A stretch of 64,000 nt of DNA from Thalassomonas viridans (GTDB taxonomy: Bacteria > Pseudomonadota > Gammaproteobacteria > Enterobacterales > Alteromonadaceae): contig NZ_CP059733.1 of NCBI RefSeq assembly GCF_000948985.2, positions 3,472,001 through 3,536,000 of the forward strand, in the 5' to 3' direction. Positions 51,130-61,644 of the stretch are shown here, piece after piece. The notes under the pieces are model-generated. The model had not been told where the DNA came from. It made no database searches and saw only the letters and a program-made list of their open reading frames with translations. The translations under genes and the position numbers were made by a program. Positions within the stretch are counted from its first letter, which is position 1, and the number at the start of each line of letters is the position of its first letter.

Positions 51130-54100
51130 TTATGCCTCAAGCACCGCCAGCAAAGCCTCTACCGGGTGCCGTGGCCTGATATTGCCCAGACGTTTTACCT
51201 GGCTGCGGCAGGAAAAGCCCGTTGCCAGCACCTGCTGCTGCGCCAGCGGCTCAAGTTTAGGTTGCCAGCTCATTTCAAACAAGGCTTTCGAGTTTTCAAG
51301 GTTGGCCTTTTCATGACCATAAGTGCCCGCCATACCACAACAGCCGACAGCAACTTTTTCCAATTCTTGGCCAAAATGCCCAAACAGCTTTATCCACTGA
51401 TCTTCACTTTTTGCCAGCGCGGTTTTCTCGGTGCAATGGGCAAAAAGTTTATAGTTAACCTTTTCGCCGCTTTTATCCCGGGCTGCAATTTTGCCGACAT
51501 CAGCCAACTGCCCTTTCGCCAACAGCTTTGAGAGCCATTCATGGGCCAGTAACACCTCAAAGTCACCGCGTTTATCGCCAAGCACCTGCTTGTATTCATC
51601 CCGGTAGCACAGCACCAGGGAGGCATCCAGACCTAACATAGGGATTTCCAGGCGCTGCAGGCGGTTTAAAAATTCGGCGGCATCGGCGGCAGTTTTGGCA
51701 AAACGCGACAGGAAACCTTTAACATGCTGAGGTTTGCCGTTAGGTTTAAAGGGCAGCAGAACCGGGGTAAAACCTAACTTCACGGCAAGTTTCATCAGGG
51801 CTTCCACCGCGCCCGCGTCATAAAACGAAGTAAAAGGGTCCTGTACTATCAGTACATGCTGCTGACGCCTTTCAAGCGGCATCTGCTGCAAGGTTTCCAG
51901 GTTAAATTCGGGATAACCGGCATCCGCCACCCTTTGCTGCAGGGTCGGTACCGACAACAACGGCGTATCCACATAGCCGATAGTTTTGCCGGACAGCTTG
52001 TCATACACCTTGGTATTTAATACCTTGTTCACCAGCTTGGGGGCTTTTGCCATCACCGGCGCCAGCACTTCAACATTGGCCACCAGGTGATCCTTTAACG
52101 GCCGCATATAACGGGAGTAATAGAGATTGATAAACCTGGCGCGGAAATCCGGTACATCCACCTTGATCGGGCACTGGCTGGCACAGGCTTTACAGGCGAG
52201 ACAACCGGACATGGCCTCCATCACTTCATGGGAGAAGTCCTGCTCATTATCATTGCTGAAACGGGTTTTCACCTTATCCAGCAGGCGCTTTACCGACCAG
52301 CCGTTGATATTTTCTTCCAGCGCCAGGATGTCCACCCCTTTGTTTTCCACCAGGCGCAGCCATTCCCGCATCAAACCGGCACGGCCTTTAGGAGAATGGC
52401 GGCGATCCCGGGTAACCTTGCTCGACGGGCACATGGGACTGTTGACATCATAGTTAAAACACAGGCCGTTGCCGTTACAATCTAACGCAGAATTAAAGGA
52501 CTCTTTCACCTGCACCGGGATCTGGCGGTCGAAATAGCCACGCTTTTGTCCGTCCACCGACACCAGGGATTCGCTAGATTCCAGCGGCGTACAGATTTTG
52601 CCCGGGTTCATCTTGTTCAGTGGATCAAAAGCGGTTTTGATTTTTCTCAGCTCGGTAAAGAGCTGCTCACCGAAAAACTGCGGGCCGTATTCGCTGCGAT
52701 AACCCTTGCCGTGCTCTCCCCACATCAAGCCGCCGTATTTGGCGGTAAGCGCCACCACCTGATCGGATATTTCCCGAAGCAAGACTTCCTGCTCGGGATC
52801 ACACATATCCAGCGCCGGGCGCACATGCAAGACACCGGCATCGACATGGCCAAACATACCGTAGTGCAGGCCATGGCCGTCAAGTAAAGTGCGGAATTCG
52901 GCGATAAAGTCCGCCAGGTTTTCCGGCGGCACCGCTGTGTCTTCGGCAAAGGCCAGGGGCTTTTGGCTGCCTTCGGTGTTGCCAAGCAAACCCACGGATT
53001 TTTTACGCATCGCATAAAGCTTGTTGATGCTGGCCAGATCTGAAGTTACCTGATAGCCGATCACGCCGTTGTCGGCCTGAATATCCAGCTCAAGCTGATC
53101 CGTGAGCGCTTTTACCTGCTCAGCCAGGGCTGCAACGCTCTCGCCGTTATATTCCACCATGTTGATGCCGTCCATGACTTTATCCGGCACGTCCGTGATC
53201 AAATCGCTGACACTGTGCCAGATGATATCTTCACGGGCCAGGTTCAAGACCTTGGAATCTATGGTTTCCACCGAGGTGGCTTTCGCCTTGACCAGGCTGG
53301 GGGAATGGCGCAGTGCCGAATCAAAACTGTCGTACTTAATATTGATTAAGGTCTTTGCCGGCGCGATCCGGGTTAAATTTAGCTTGGCTTCACAAACAAA
53401 GGCCAGTGACCCTTCCGAGCCGGTGATCAGGCGGCTTAAATCAAACCGGGATAAATCGTCGTTAAATACGTGCTCCAGGTCATAACCGGTTAAAAAACGG
53501 TTCAGGCGCGGGAATTTTTCCAGAATCAGTTCGCGGTTATCCCGGCACGATGCCAGTACCGCTTTGGTAATACGGCCCAGGCTGGAGTCTTCTAAAGCCA
53601 GCTTTTCCGCCTCTTCAACCGGCATAGGCGCTGTGGCGATCAAATCGCCGTTGGCCAATACCGATTCCAGCCCCAGTACGTGATCCGAAGTTTTCCCGTA
53701 TACCAAAGAGCCCTGGCCGGAAGCATCGGTATTGATCATGCCCCCCAGGGTAGCGCGGTTGCTGGTGGATAAGTCGGGGGAAAAGAAAAAACCGTGGGGA
53801 CGCAGAAAATCATTGAGCTGATCTTTCACCACGCCCGCCTCTACCCGCACCCAGTTTTCTTCGACATTGATTTCCAGGATACGGTTCATGTACTTGGATA
53901 AATCCACCACGATACCCGGCGTTAAACTCTGGCCGTTGGTACCTGTGCCGCCGCCCCGGGCGCTGAATTTGATGCTGTCAAAACGGCTGTCGCTGGCCAG
54001 GCGGGCTATTAGCTGGATATCCTGTTTGCTGCGCGGATGCAGCACCAATTGGGGAAGTTGCTGGTAAACACTGTTATCTGTGGCAACCGCAAGCCGGGCA

Positions 54101-54234
54101 CTGTACTGGCAATTAATATCGCCGGTAAAGGGCTGCCCGGAAAGTAACTGGGCAAATTCTTGAAATAAGGGAGAAACAAGGTCTTGATGATCTAGCCGGG
54201 GTAACATAAAAGAATAAATTTCTGCTGACAACAT
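51130..54234 (-). CDS. ydiJ: FAD-linked D-2-hydroxyglutarate dehydrogenase with Fe-S domain (YdiJ-type)
   Basis: Large FAD and iron-sulfur oxidoreductase of 1,034 residues; E. coli YdiJ oxidises D-2-hydroxyglutarate, a by-product of SerA. Domains in order: FAD_binding_4 (SARGGGTGTNGQSLTPGIVV; MINTDASGQGSLVYGKTSDH), FAD-oxidase_C, a 4Fe-4S motif CLACKACASQCPIKVD at about residue 665, and C-terminal CCG-type half (VAVGCCGMAGTYGHEKAN). Alternative starts are the ATG at 54234 and at 54207 (MLPRLDHQ). As in E. coli, it lies near ppsA. Confidence 0.93.
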   Translation of the reverse strand: MLSAEIYSFMLPRLDHQDLVSPLFQEFAQLLSGQPFTGDINCQYSARLAVATDNSVYQQLPQLVLHPRSKQDIQLIARLASDSRFDSIKFSARGGGTGTNGQSLTPGIVVDLSKYMNRILEINVEENWVRVEAGVVKDQLNDFLRPHGFFFSPDLSTSNRATLGGMINTDASGQGSLVYGKTSDHVLGLESVLANGDLIATAPMPVEEAEKLALEDSSLGRITKAVLASCRDNRELILEKFPRLNRFLTGYDLEHVFNDDLSRFDLSRLITGSEGSLAFVCEAKLNLTRIAPAKTLINIKYDSFDSALRHSPSLVKAKATSVETIDSKVLNLAREDIIWHSVSDLITDVPDKVMDGINMVEYNGESVAALAEQVKALTDQLELDIQADNGVIGYQVTSDLASINKLYAMRKKSVGLLGNTEGSQKPLAFAEDTAVPPENLADFIAEFRTLLDGHGLHYGMFGHVDAGVLHVRPALDMCDPEQEVLLREISDQVVALTAKYGGLMWGEHGKGYRSEYGPQFFGEQLFTELRKIKTAFDPLNKMNPGKICTPLESSESLVSVDGQKRGYFDRQIPVQVKESFNSALDCNGNGLCFNYDVNSPMCPSSKVTRDRRHSPKGRAGLMREWLRLVENKGVDILALEENINGWSVKRLLDKVKTRFSNDNEQDFSHEVMEAMSGCLACKACASQCPIKVDVPDFRARFINLYYSRYMRPLKDHLVANVEVLAPVMAKAPKLVNKVLNTKVYDKLSGKTIGYVDTPLLSVPTLQQRVADAGYPEFNLETLQQMPLERRQQHVLIVQDPFTSFYDAGAVEALMKLAVKLGFTPVLLPFKPNGKPQHVKGFLSRFAKTAADAAEFLNRLQRLEIPMLGLDASLVLCYRDEYKQVLGDKRGDFEVLLAHEWLSKLLAKGQLADVGKIAARDKSGEKVNYKLFAHCTEKTALAKSEDQWIKLFGHFGQELEKVAVGCCGMAGTYGHEKANLENSKALFEMSWQPKLEPLAQQQVLATGFSCRSQVKRLGNIRPRHPVEALLAVLEA

Positions 54235-54437
54235 TAGAGGTCGTGCAGTATATCACGGCGGCAGTAAAAAACATCTCAAATCAGGAAGAAAAGCAAAAGC
54301 CCGGACATTTTGATCCAAACTCAGTCCTATACCCGGTCAGGGCTCAGCCAAGGCTCAGTTAGGACTCAGTCAGGTCAAAATTACCGGGCTTTACCGGCCG
54401 CGCAAACGGCCGGTATTTTAGCGTAAAGTGCTTAAGC

Positions 54438-56813
54438 CTATTTACCGTGTTGCTCTGCCAGGTATAACCAGGTTGGCAGTACCGTATCCGGGTTCAGGGA
54501 AACACTGTCTATGCCCTGCTCCACCAGCCAGGCGGCAAAGTCGGCATGATCCGAAGGCCCCTGGCCGCAAATGCCTACATACTTGCCTCTGGCCTTACAG
54601 GCTTTAATGGCCATTTCCAGCAGGAGTTTAATCGCCGGGTTACGCTCGTCAAATAAATGGGCAATCAGGCCGGAATCCCTGTCCAGGCCTAAAGTCAGCT
54701 GGGTCAAATCGTTGGAGCCGATAGAGAAGCCGTCGAAATAATCCAGGAACTGATCCGCCAGCAAGGCATTAGACGGCAATTCACACATCATGATCACCCG
54801 CAGGCCGTTTTCGCCGCGTTTTAAGCCGTGCTCCGCCAGGATATCGATAACCGCTTTCGCTTCCTCCAAAGTCCGTACAAACGGGATCATCACCTCGACA
54901 TTGGTCAGGCCCATGTCGTTACGTACCCGCTTGATGGCTTCACATTCCAGGGCGAAACACTCACGGAAGTCTTCCGAGATATAACGGGAGGCGCCGCGGT
55001 AGCCGATCATCGGGTTTTCTTCATCCGGCTCGTATTCTTCACCGCCCACCAGGTTGGCGTATTCGTTGGATTTAAAGTCAGACATACGGACGATAACTTT
55101 TTCCGGCGAATAAGCTGCCGCCAAGGTTGCGATACCTTCGGTAAGCTTGGCGATATAAAACTCCACCGGGCTTTCGTAACCGGCGATGATATCGTCGATT
55201 TCTTCCTTCAAATCCACACTCTGGGTGTCGTAGTTGATCAATGCCTTGGGGTGCACGCCTATCATCTTGTTGATGATAAACTCCAGACGCGCAAGACCGA
55301 TACCGGCATGGGGCAGTTTGGCAAAGGCAAACGCACGATCCGGGTTACCGACATTCATCATGATTTTCAGCGGCAACTCAGGCATTTCATCCACTTTTGA
55401 CGTGGTGACCTTATATTCCAGTTTGCCCTGGTAGATATAACCTGTATCCCCTTCGGCACAGGAAACGGTGATCTTGTCACCGGCCTTGATCTTACTGGTG
55501 GCATCACCACATCCGACTACGGCCGGAATACCCATTTCGCGGGCGATGATAGCGGCGTGACAGGTACGGCCGCCGCGGTTGGTGACTATGGCAGAAGCAC
55601 GCTTCATGATAGGCTCCCAGTCGGGGTCTGTCATATCGGTCACCAGCACGTCACCCGGCTGGATCTTGTCCATTTCCGCCAGGGAAGCCAAGACTTTCGC
55701 TTCACCGCTGCCGATTTTGGTGCCGATAGAGCGGCCTTCACAAATCACGGCCGCCGTTTCCTGTAACTGGAACTGTTCCATTACATTGGCGTTTTCACGG
55801 CTGCGTACCGTTTCCGGGCGCGCCTGTACTATGTATAACTTGCCGTCCAGGCCGTCTTTGGCCCATTCGATATCCATAGGACGTTTATAGTGCTGCTCGA
55901 TGATCACCGCCTGTTTGGCCAGCTGCTGCACTTCATCGTCGCTCAGAGAGAACTGGTTGGCAACTTCAGGCTCATTATCAACAATTTCCACCTGCTTGCC
56001 GTGGCTCTGATCCGCCGAGTACACCATTTTAATGGCTTTGCTGCCAATATTACGGCGCACCACGGCCTTGTTGCCCTTGGCTAAGGTCGGCTTGTGTACA
56101 TAAAATTCATCGGGGTTGACCGCCCCCTGCACCACCATTTCACCCAGACCGTAGCTGGAAGTGATAAAGACTACGTCTTCAAAACCGGACTCGGTATCGA
56201 TAGAGAACATGACCCCGGAGGCGGCAATGTCACTGCGCACCATACGCTGGATACCGGCAGAAAGGGCAACACCGCGGTGGTCGTAACCCTGGTGTACCCG
56301 GTAGGAAATGGCGCGATCGTTAAACAGGGAGGCAAATACGTGCTTGATCGCCACCATGACGGCGTCCAGGCCACGTACGTTCAGGAAAGTTTCCTGCTGC
56401 CCGGCAAAAGAAGCATCGGGCATATCTTCGGCGGTGGCGGAAGAGCGCACCGCAAAGGAGGCATCGTCATCGAAACCGGCGGCTAATTGCCCGTAAGCCT
56501 GTTCGATATCATGCTGCATTTGTGGAAGAAAAGGCGTGTCGATGATCCATTGGCGTATGGTTTCACCACACTTGGCCAGGGCATTGACATCCTCGACATC
56601 TAACGTGTCGAGTAACTGGTAAATTTTATCATTAAGTCCGCTTTGTTCGAGGAATTCGTTAAATGCGTACGCCGTGGTAGCGAAACCACCGGGTACCTGC
56701 ACACCAACATTTGCAAGATTTGAAATCATTTCACCAAGTGATGCATTCTTGCCGCCTACGCGGTCAACATCACCCATGCCCAGGTTTTCATACCAAAGTA
56801 CGTTTTCTTGCAC
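54438..56813 (-). CDS. ppsA: Phosphoenolpyruvate synthase
   Basis: Converts pyruvate, ATP and water to PEP, AMP and phosphate for gluconeogenesis. It has the ATP-grasp domain ([17 protein letters not shown]), the phosphohistidine domain [20 protein letters not shown], where the Thr beside the His is the PpsR phosphorylation target, and the C-terminal PEP domain with the Cys of [14 protein letters not shown] chose GTG at 56813 ([11 protein letters not shown]), since GGAG sits 9 nt upstream; the ATG at 56828 has no ribosome site and overlaps that GGAG. It is divergent from ppsR. Confidence 0.96.
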   Translation of the reverse strand: MQENVLWYENLGMGDVDRVGGKNASLGEMISNLANVGVQVPGGFATTAYAFNEFLEQSGLNDKIYQLLDTLDVEDVNALAKCGETIRQWIIDTPFLPQMQHDIEQAYGQLAAGFDDDASFAVRSSATAEDMPDASFAGQQETFLNVRGLDAVMVAIKHVFASLFNDRAISYRVHQGYDHRGVALSAGIQRMVRSDIAASGVMFSIDTESGFEDVVFITSSYGLGEMVVQGAVNPDEFYVHKPTLAKGNKAVVRRNIGSKAIKMVYSADQSHGKQVEIVDNEPEVANQFSLSDDEVQQLAKQAVIIEQHYKRPMDIEWAKDGLDGKLYIVQARPETVRSRENANVMEQFQLQETAAVICEGRSIGTKIGSGEAKVLASLAEMDKIQPGDVLVTDMTDPDWEPIMKRASAIVTNRGGRTCHAAIIAREMGIPAVVGCGDATSKIKAGDKITVSCAEGDTGYIYQGKLEYKVTTSKVDEMPELPLKIMMNVGNPDRAFAFAKLPHAGIGLARLEFIINKMIGVHPKALINYDTQSVDLKEEIDDIIAGYESPVEFYIAKLTEGIATLAAAYSPEKVIVRMSDFKSNEYANLVGGEEYEPDEENPMIGYRGASRYISEDFRECFALECEAIKRVRNDMGLTNVEVMIPFVRTLEEAKAVIDILAEHGLKRGENGLRVIMMCELPSNALLADQFLDYFDGFSIGSNDLTQLTLGLDRDSGLIAHLFDERNPAIKLLLEMAIKACKARGKYVGICGQGPSDHADFAAWLVEQGIDSVSLNPDTVLPTWLYLAEQHGK

Positions 56814-56942
56814 AACAATAATCTCCATTATGGATAACTAACGATATATGAGGAAAAGCTCTTTATTATGAGCTCCAGACATTCTACACTGCCCGCTACA
56901 GAAACCAAAACACAAATTAAAAGTTTTCATTAAGGGTTACAG

Positions 56943-57752
56943 ATGCGTGCAGCTTTTTATATTTCAGACGGTACGGCGATCACCTCGGAAGTCTTCGGAC
57001 ATGCCTTATTATCCTTGTTTCCTACCGAATTTGAGCATTTCACCATTCCCTTTGTGGAAACCCATGAAAAAGCAGAATCGGTAAAACAGGAAATCAATAA
57101 AACCTTCAGGCGCACCGGCGAGCCACCGCTGGTATTCCATACCTTTGTAAATCCTGAAATCAGAGAAATTATAGACAGTTGCGACGGGATTATTTATAAC
57201 TTTTTGGAGCATTTTGTTGCGCCGTTAGAACAGCAGCTGCAGCTGGAAGCCAAACCTAAGGCCCATCGCACCCACAGTATCCATGAAAACAACTATGACT
57301 ACCGCATCGACGCCGTCAACTACGCCCTGGCCAACGACGACGGCTCCAATGTCAGCAACTACGAACATGCCGATGTTATCCTGGTAGGGGTTTCCCGCTC
57401 GGGTAAAACCCCAAGCTCGCTGTATCTGGCGCTGCAATACGGGGTCAAAGCCGCCAACTACCCCTTTACCGACGATGATATGGACGAGCTTAAGCTGCCG
57501 GACTTCCTCAAGAAAAACAAAAGTAAACTGTTTGGCCTCACCATAGATCCCCAGCGGCTGATGGAAATCCGCGACGGGCGCATGGCCAACAGCAAATATG
57601 CCTCGGCGCGCCAGTGCCGCATGGAAATCCGGGAAGTGGAAAAACTCTACAAAAAAGAAAAAATCCCGTTTTTAAATACCACCAAATTATCGGTAGAAGA
57701 AATTACCGCGAAAATACTTTCCGCCACCGGATTGCAACGGCATAAATATTAA
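56943..57752 (+). CDS. ppsR: PEP synthase regulatory protein (bifunctional kinase/pyrophosphorylase)
   Basis: DUF299-family enzyme that inactivates PEP synthase by ADP-dependent Thr phosphorylation and reactivates it by Pi-dependent dephosphorylation. The 269-residue protein starts [20 protein letters not shown] and has the P-loop [15 protein letters not shown]. It is divergent from its target ppsA with about 130 nt between them. Confidence 0.96.
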   Translation: MRAAFYISDGTAITSEVFGHALLSLFPTEFEHFTIPFVETHEKAESVKQEINKTFRRTGEPPLVFHTFVNPEIREIIDSCDGIIYNFLEHFVAPLEQQLQLEAKPKAHRTHSIHENNYDYRIDAVNYALANDDGSNVSNYEHADVILVGVSRSGKTPSSLYLALQYGVKAANYPFTDDDMDELKLPDFLKKNKSKLFGLTIDPQRLMEIRDGRMANSKYASARQCRMEIREVEKLYKKEKIPFLNTTKLSVEEITAKILSATGLQRHKY

Positions 57753-57897
57753 GTTTGCCCCACGGAAACTGTATATATAACGTTCAGTTATAGGGGCTTA
57801 GAAGTTTTATATCAAAAAAGTTAAGGTTTTCGCTAAAATTCCTCATAAAGCGGTTCCCTTCCCCGCCTTATTTAGCTATGTTAGCCCCATATATTTA

Positions 57898-57924
57898 TTG
57901 CACCCGACAAAGGTGCAATTTTCT
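57898..57924 (+). terminator. Terminator-like hairpin just before aroH
   Basis: TTGCACC/GGTGCAA with loop CGACAAA is followed directly by TTTTCT and ends 17 nt before the aroH start. It could end the ppsR transcript or act as an attenuator in the aroH leader. No Trp-codon-rich leader peptide is visible. Confidence 0.55.
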
Positions 57925-57941
57925 CATGCTACAGACACGCT

Positions 57942-58994
57942 ATGACCATCAAAACAGACGAATTACGCACGACACTCATTGAAAATTTAGTGTCTCCTGC
58001 CGAACTTGCCCGGCAGATCCCTCTAACGCCCGAAGACGCCAATTTTATCCTTGAAAGCAGAAAAGAAATTGAAGCCATTATCAAAGGTGAAGATAACCGC
58101 CTGCTGGTGATCATCGGCCCCTGCTCCATTCACGATCCCGTGGCCGCCATTGAATATGCGCAAAAGCTTAAACAGCTGCACGACAAATACCGGGATCAAC
58201 TGCTGATCGTAATGCGGGTATATTTTGAAAAGCCCCGTACAACCGTGGGTTGGAAAGGACTGATCAGCGATCCCGATCTGGACAAATCCTTTAAGGTTGC
58301 CAAAGGCTTAAACCTCGCCCGCAACCTGCTGGTGGCCATCAACCAGATGGGCCTGCCGGCAGGCACCGAGTTTTTGGATATGGTAACCGGTCAGTATATT
58401 TCCGATCTGATCGCCTGGGGCGCTATCGGCGCCAGAACCACAGAAAGCCAGGTGCACAGGGAGCTGGCTTCAGCCCTGTCCTGCCCGGTGGGCTTTAAAA
58501 ACGGTACCGACGGCAATGTGAAGATCGCTGTCGATGCCATCAAGGCTTCCAGCGTCCCCCACGTGCTCTATTCCCCCGATAAAAGCGGCCAGATGTGTAT
58601 TTACCAGACCCACGGCAACCCCCATGCCCATGTGATCTTACGCGGCGGCAAGGCGCCTAACTATCATGAAGCCGACATTAATGCCGCCTCAAAGAGCTTA
58701 AGCAGTGCCGATTTACCGCAACGCATCATGGTCGATTGCAGCCACGGCAACAGCAATAAAGATCATACCCGGCAGATACATGTTGCCGAATCGCTGGCAC
58801 AACAGGTAAAACAGGGGAATACCTCAATTTTTGGTGTTATGGTGGAAAGCTTTATTGTCGAAGGTAAGCAGGACGTGATTATCGACCAGGCTTTAACCTA
58901 TGGCCAAAGTATTACCGATGCCTGTATCGATTTAGACACCAGTGAAAAACTGCTGGAGATACTGGCACAGGCGGTTGAACACCGTAAAAACTAA
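57942..58994 (+). CDS. aroH: 3-deoxy-7-phosphoheptulonate synthase (DAHP synthase, class I)
   Basis: First step of aromatic amino-acid synthesis. The 350-residue protein has LLVIIGPCSIHDP, RVYFEKPRTTVGWKGLI, the metal/PEP site RTTESQVHRELASALS and MVDCSHGNSNKDH. The AroFGH paralogues differ in feedback inhibition; the ppsA-ppsR-aroH order of E. coli points to the Trp-sensitive AroH, but specificity is not proved by the sequence. No good ribosome site is visible before the ATG. Confidence 0.9.
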   Translation: MTIKTDELRTTLIENLVSPAELARQIPLTPEDANFILESRKEIEAIIKGEDNRLLVIIGPCSIHDPVAAIEYAQKLKQLHDKYRDQLLIVMRVYFEKPRTTVGWKGLISDPDLDKSFKVAKGLNLARNLLVAINQMGLPAGTEFLDMVTGQYISDLIAWGAIGARTTESQVHRELASALSCPVGFKNGTDGNVKIAVDAIKASSVPHVLYSPDKSGQMCIYQTHGNPHAHVILRGGKAPNYHEADINAASKSLSSADLPQRIMVDCSHGNSNKDHTRQIHVAESLAQQVKQGNTSIFGVMVESFIVEGKQDVIIDQALTYGQSITDACIDLDTSEKLLEILAQAVEHRKN

Positions 58995-59130
58995 CCTGCC
59001 CCGGCCTTACTGCAGTGAAGGCATTGCTACTCCCTGACATCTTAGTCGGCACAGCATCCCCTTCACCCAGGAAAATAAACCCTGCTCTTTTCACATCCAT
59101 GCGCACGCAGGATAAGTGCTTCCATGCACA

Positions 59131-59170
59131 AAAAACCGCGAAAACAGTAAATGTGTTCGCGGTTTTATTT
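59131..59170. terminator. Bidirectional terminator between aroH and the phosphatase gene
   Basis: AAAACCGCGAA/TTCGCGGTTTT with a 13-nt loop has T/A runs on both sides. It serves the convergent genes on both strands. Confidence 0.88.
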
Positions 59171-59198
59171 ATCCGATATTGAAAGTTTTTAACAGAAA

Positions 59199-59669
59199 CT
59201 AATCCATGCGCATCAGCAAACCGTCGCTGGCATCTTCCACCAAATCCAGCACGAACTGGAAGCCCCTGGCACCGCCATAATAAGGATCCGGTACTTCCGA
59301 CTCGTTATAGTTTTCCGCATAATCCAGAAACAGCTGAATTTTATGATGCAGATGCCTGGGCGCCATACGCTCAAGTGCCGCAACATTTTGCTTATCCATC
59401 GCCAATACCAAATCAAAATTCTCAAAATCCTGCTCGGTAACTTTACGGGCCCGCATTTTGTCAAAAGAATATCCGCGTAACTTGCCGGCCTTTTGTGCCC
59501 GCTGATCGGGTTTTTCCCTGGCATGCGCACCTACGGTTCCGGCGGAGTCTACAACTAAAGATTTACCTAAGGTCCTGATTTTATGTTTGAATACCGCTTC
59601 GGCACTGGGAGAGCGGCAAATATTGCCCATACAGACAAATAGCACACTTTTGATTTCGTTATAATTCAT
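59199..59669 (-). CDS. Low-molecular-weight protein tyrosine phosphatase
   Basis: A 156-residue phosphatase with the P-loop VCMGNICRSPSAEAVF (Cys-x5-Arg-Ser) near the N-terminus and the general-acid Asp in VPDPYYGG near the end. Complete family length. GGAG lies 8 nt before the ATG at 59669; the frame is open for 33 nt further up but without better evidence. No tyrosine kinase or capsule cluster lies beside it, so a housekeeping role is likelier than Wzb-type capsule control. Confidence 0.93.
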   Translation of the reverse strand: MNYNEIKSVLFVCMGNICRSPSAEAVFKHKIRTLGKSLVVDSAGTVGAHAREKPDQRAQKAGKLRGYSFDKMRARKVTEQDFENFDLVLAMDKQNVAALERMAPRHLHHKIQLFLDYAENYNESEVPDPYYGGARGFQFVLDLVEDASDGLLMRMD

Positions 59670-60244
59670 ATACTTAACTCCATATTTACCCGTTACTTCC
59701 ATGCGAAATACGCCTAATTCCCCTTTAATAAAATCAACAACTTATAGCTGAGCTTTGGGGAATTATTTGCGGCTATTCTTATACATTTTTCCCCACAGGT
59801 AAAGTATAACTTGCTTTCAGTCAAACAAAGATCTTGAACAGCGGTTAAAAGCCGTACCTGCGCTAGCCAAATTAGGCACCTTGAGTCAATTCATTGAAAG
59901 AAGAGCCTTTTTATAGTTCCACCTAAAAAGGGCTTACTGAGCCCAGACTGAAGCCAAAACTCCTGTGCCCGATTCAAAGATATTCTTCAGCCGACAAATG
60001 CCGTTATCCAGAACTTCATAATAACGATTTATTTACAAGCCGAATTTAGTCCCAATCCTGACATGAGTAATAAATAACCGTATAGATCAATAGCTTGAAT
60101 GAAAGTTTTTTACCCTATACATGGCTTTTCCTTTACCTTTATGTAAAACTATTGTTAAATAAACTGATATCTATACTTATAACTGAATAAAGAATACCTG
60201 TAGTCCGGTGATATGAAATCCCCGTGAAATTAAAAGGAATTACC
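59670..60244. other. Long intergenic region with alternative hairpins
   Basis: A 575-nt gap between divergent genes. The segment 59904-59944 can form two mutually exclusive hairpins, AGCCTTTTTA/TAAAAAGGGCT and GGGCT/AGCCC. On the minus strand the second is followed by TTTTT, like an intrinsic terminator, though no minus-strand gene lies upstream. A candidate promoter for the plus-strand gene is CTTGAA-N16-TATACA (60094-60121). No open frame looks real. Confidence 0.4.
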
Positions 60245-61297
60245 ATGACATTTAAAGCAATAGTGGCGGCGCTAAGCTGCTCATTATTTATCAACAGCGC
60301 CGCCAATGCGCTGCCGGCAACCGAGTTTGCCGAGCCGATAATGCTAAATCCGCACATGGCCATAGTCGGTGACTCAAGCGGGTTTAGCGAATTTATCGAG
60401 TTAAACTCCACCACTTATCTGACATCATTATCCATCTCCCAATACGACACCGTTATTCAGCCGCTTGAAGAACCGGCGACACTCAAGGCTTTAATCGACG
60501 CCTATGGCCGTGAAAATATTACTATTAGCATTGCTAGCCCCGCCAGCAAGGGCCAGGCGAAAATCATCGGCAACGCAGATTTTCAGTTTTCATCTGAGAT
60601 TGCCGGCGATGACAAGGTCATCCTCTGCTACAGTGCCTTTGGTTCGTTACTGGGCAATATCATTATCGACATCTCTGTGGCAAGCAATATCGAAAACAAA
60701 CCCAACCAATTGCCTGTGGTCAAGGATATCGCCTATGAGTCACCTTATGGCCAGGCCATAACCTTTGATCCCAGCAGCAACGATTATGATCCCGACGGCG
60801 ATAAAATATCTGTGATGCTGGAACCCTTCCAAAACCATGTGACACACGGTACGCTGAGCCAGAACGGCAACCTACTTACCTTTACCCCATATAATGACGG
60901 CTTTTCCGGCGGACAGATCATTTATTACCGGGCACGTGACAGCCGCGGCGCTATTTCCAAAGAATGGCGCAGGGCTATCATTTATGTGCGCCAGCCAAGT
61001 GGAATGCCCTTACCTGTGGTCAATACCGACAGCGCCAGGCTGAGCAAAGGCGAGACAGTGATCATAGACCCCCTGGCTAATGACATCGGGGTTGAGGGCT
61101 ATAACTTGAACGTGGCCATGTGGAGCCAGCAAAAAGTCTTTAAAGTGGTTAATAATAAAATCAAATACACCGCCAGTGAGGATTTCAGCGGTATCGTCCA
61201 TCTATATTACACCCTCACCGACGATAACGGCAAAGCATTGAAATGGTCAAACGGCAGTATCAGGTACGGCCTGGTTTATATCGCCATACATGATTAA
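60245..61297 (+). CDS. Secreted protein with two Ig-like (cadherin-like) domains
   Basis: A 350-residue exported protein with signal peptide MTFKAIVAALSCSLFINSAANA. The N-terminal half was not recognised. The C-terminal half (from about residue 165) holds two tandem Big_9/cadherin-like domains: the first with SSNDYDPDGDKISVML and IYYRARDSRGAIS, the second with PLANDIGVEGYNLNV and LYYTLTDDNGKAL. Such units are common in adhesins and extracellular enzymes. The ATG at 60245 has AAAGGA 7 nt upstream; a GTG at 60224 is less likely. Confidence 0.8.
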   Translation: MTFKAIVAALSCSLFINSAANALPATEFAEPIMLNPHMAIVGDSSGFSEFIELNSTTYLTSLSISQYDTVIQPLEEPATLKALIDAYGRENITISIASPASKGQAKIIGNADFQFSSEIAGDDKVILCYSAFGSLLGNIIIDISVASNIENKPNQLPVVKDIAYESPYGQAITFDPSSNDYDPDGDKISVMLEPFQNHVTHGTLSQNGNLLTFTPYNDGFSGGQIIYYRARDSRGAISKEWRRAIIYVRQPSGMPLPVVNTDSARLSKGETVIIDPLANDIGVEGYNLNVAMWSQQKVFKVVNNKIKYTASEDFSGIVHLYYTLTDDNGKALKWSNGSIRYGLVYIAIHD

Positions 61298-61644
61298 TCA
61301 CAGGTAATTTCAGTTGTTGGCAGCAAGCCCCCATAATCCCTGCCTGCAACAACTGGGATAAAATATCCAACTCATTTTCATAAAACTTCTTTTTACGGAC
61401 TGCTATTGTCCGACGTGTCTGACAATAGCAAGGTAAACAATATTTACCGCAGCCTGCACCGGCTGTTTTCCTCGGCCACTTCCTTGCTCAGCTAACATAA
61501 AGCGGCTGGAGAAATTTGTCCCGGCTATAGCGGCCTTTCACGCAAAATTAATAATTTTCTCTATCATAGCCCTTTGAATCTTATCCATTTGTCAACTAAT
61601 CTTAATTTGCTGACTAAGACTCAAGTTTCCAAGGGAATGGCAAG
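61298..61644. other. Intergenic region
   Basis: A 347-nt gap between two plus-strand genes. It has short imperfect repeats around GTCCGAC/GTCTGAC near 61408-61424, which can form a small hairpin (TTGTC-N-GACAA type). No gene or clear promoter was identified. Confidence 0.35.

Noticed and set aside
59199..59669. Capsule regulator Wzb
   Set aside because: The phosphatase has the right fold, but no Wzc-type kinase, Wza export protein or sugar-polymer genes are present.
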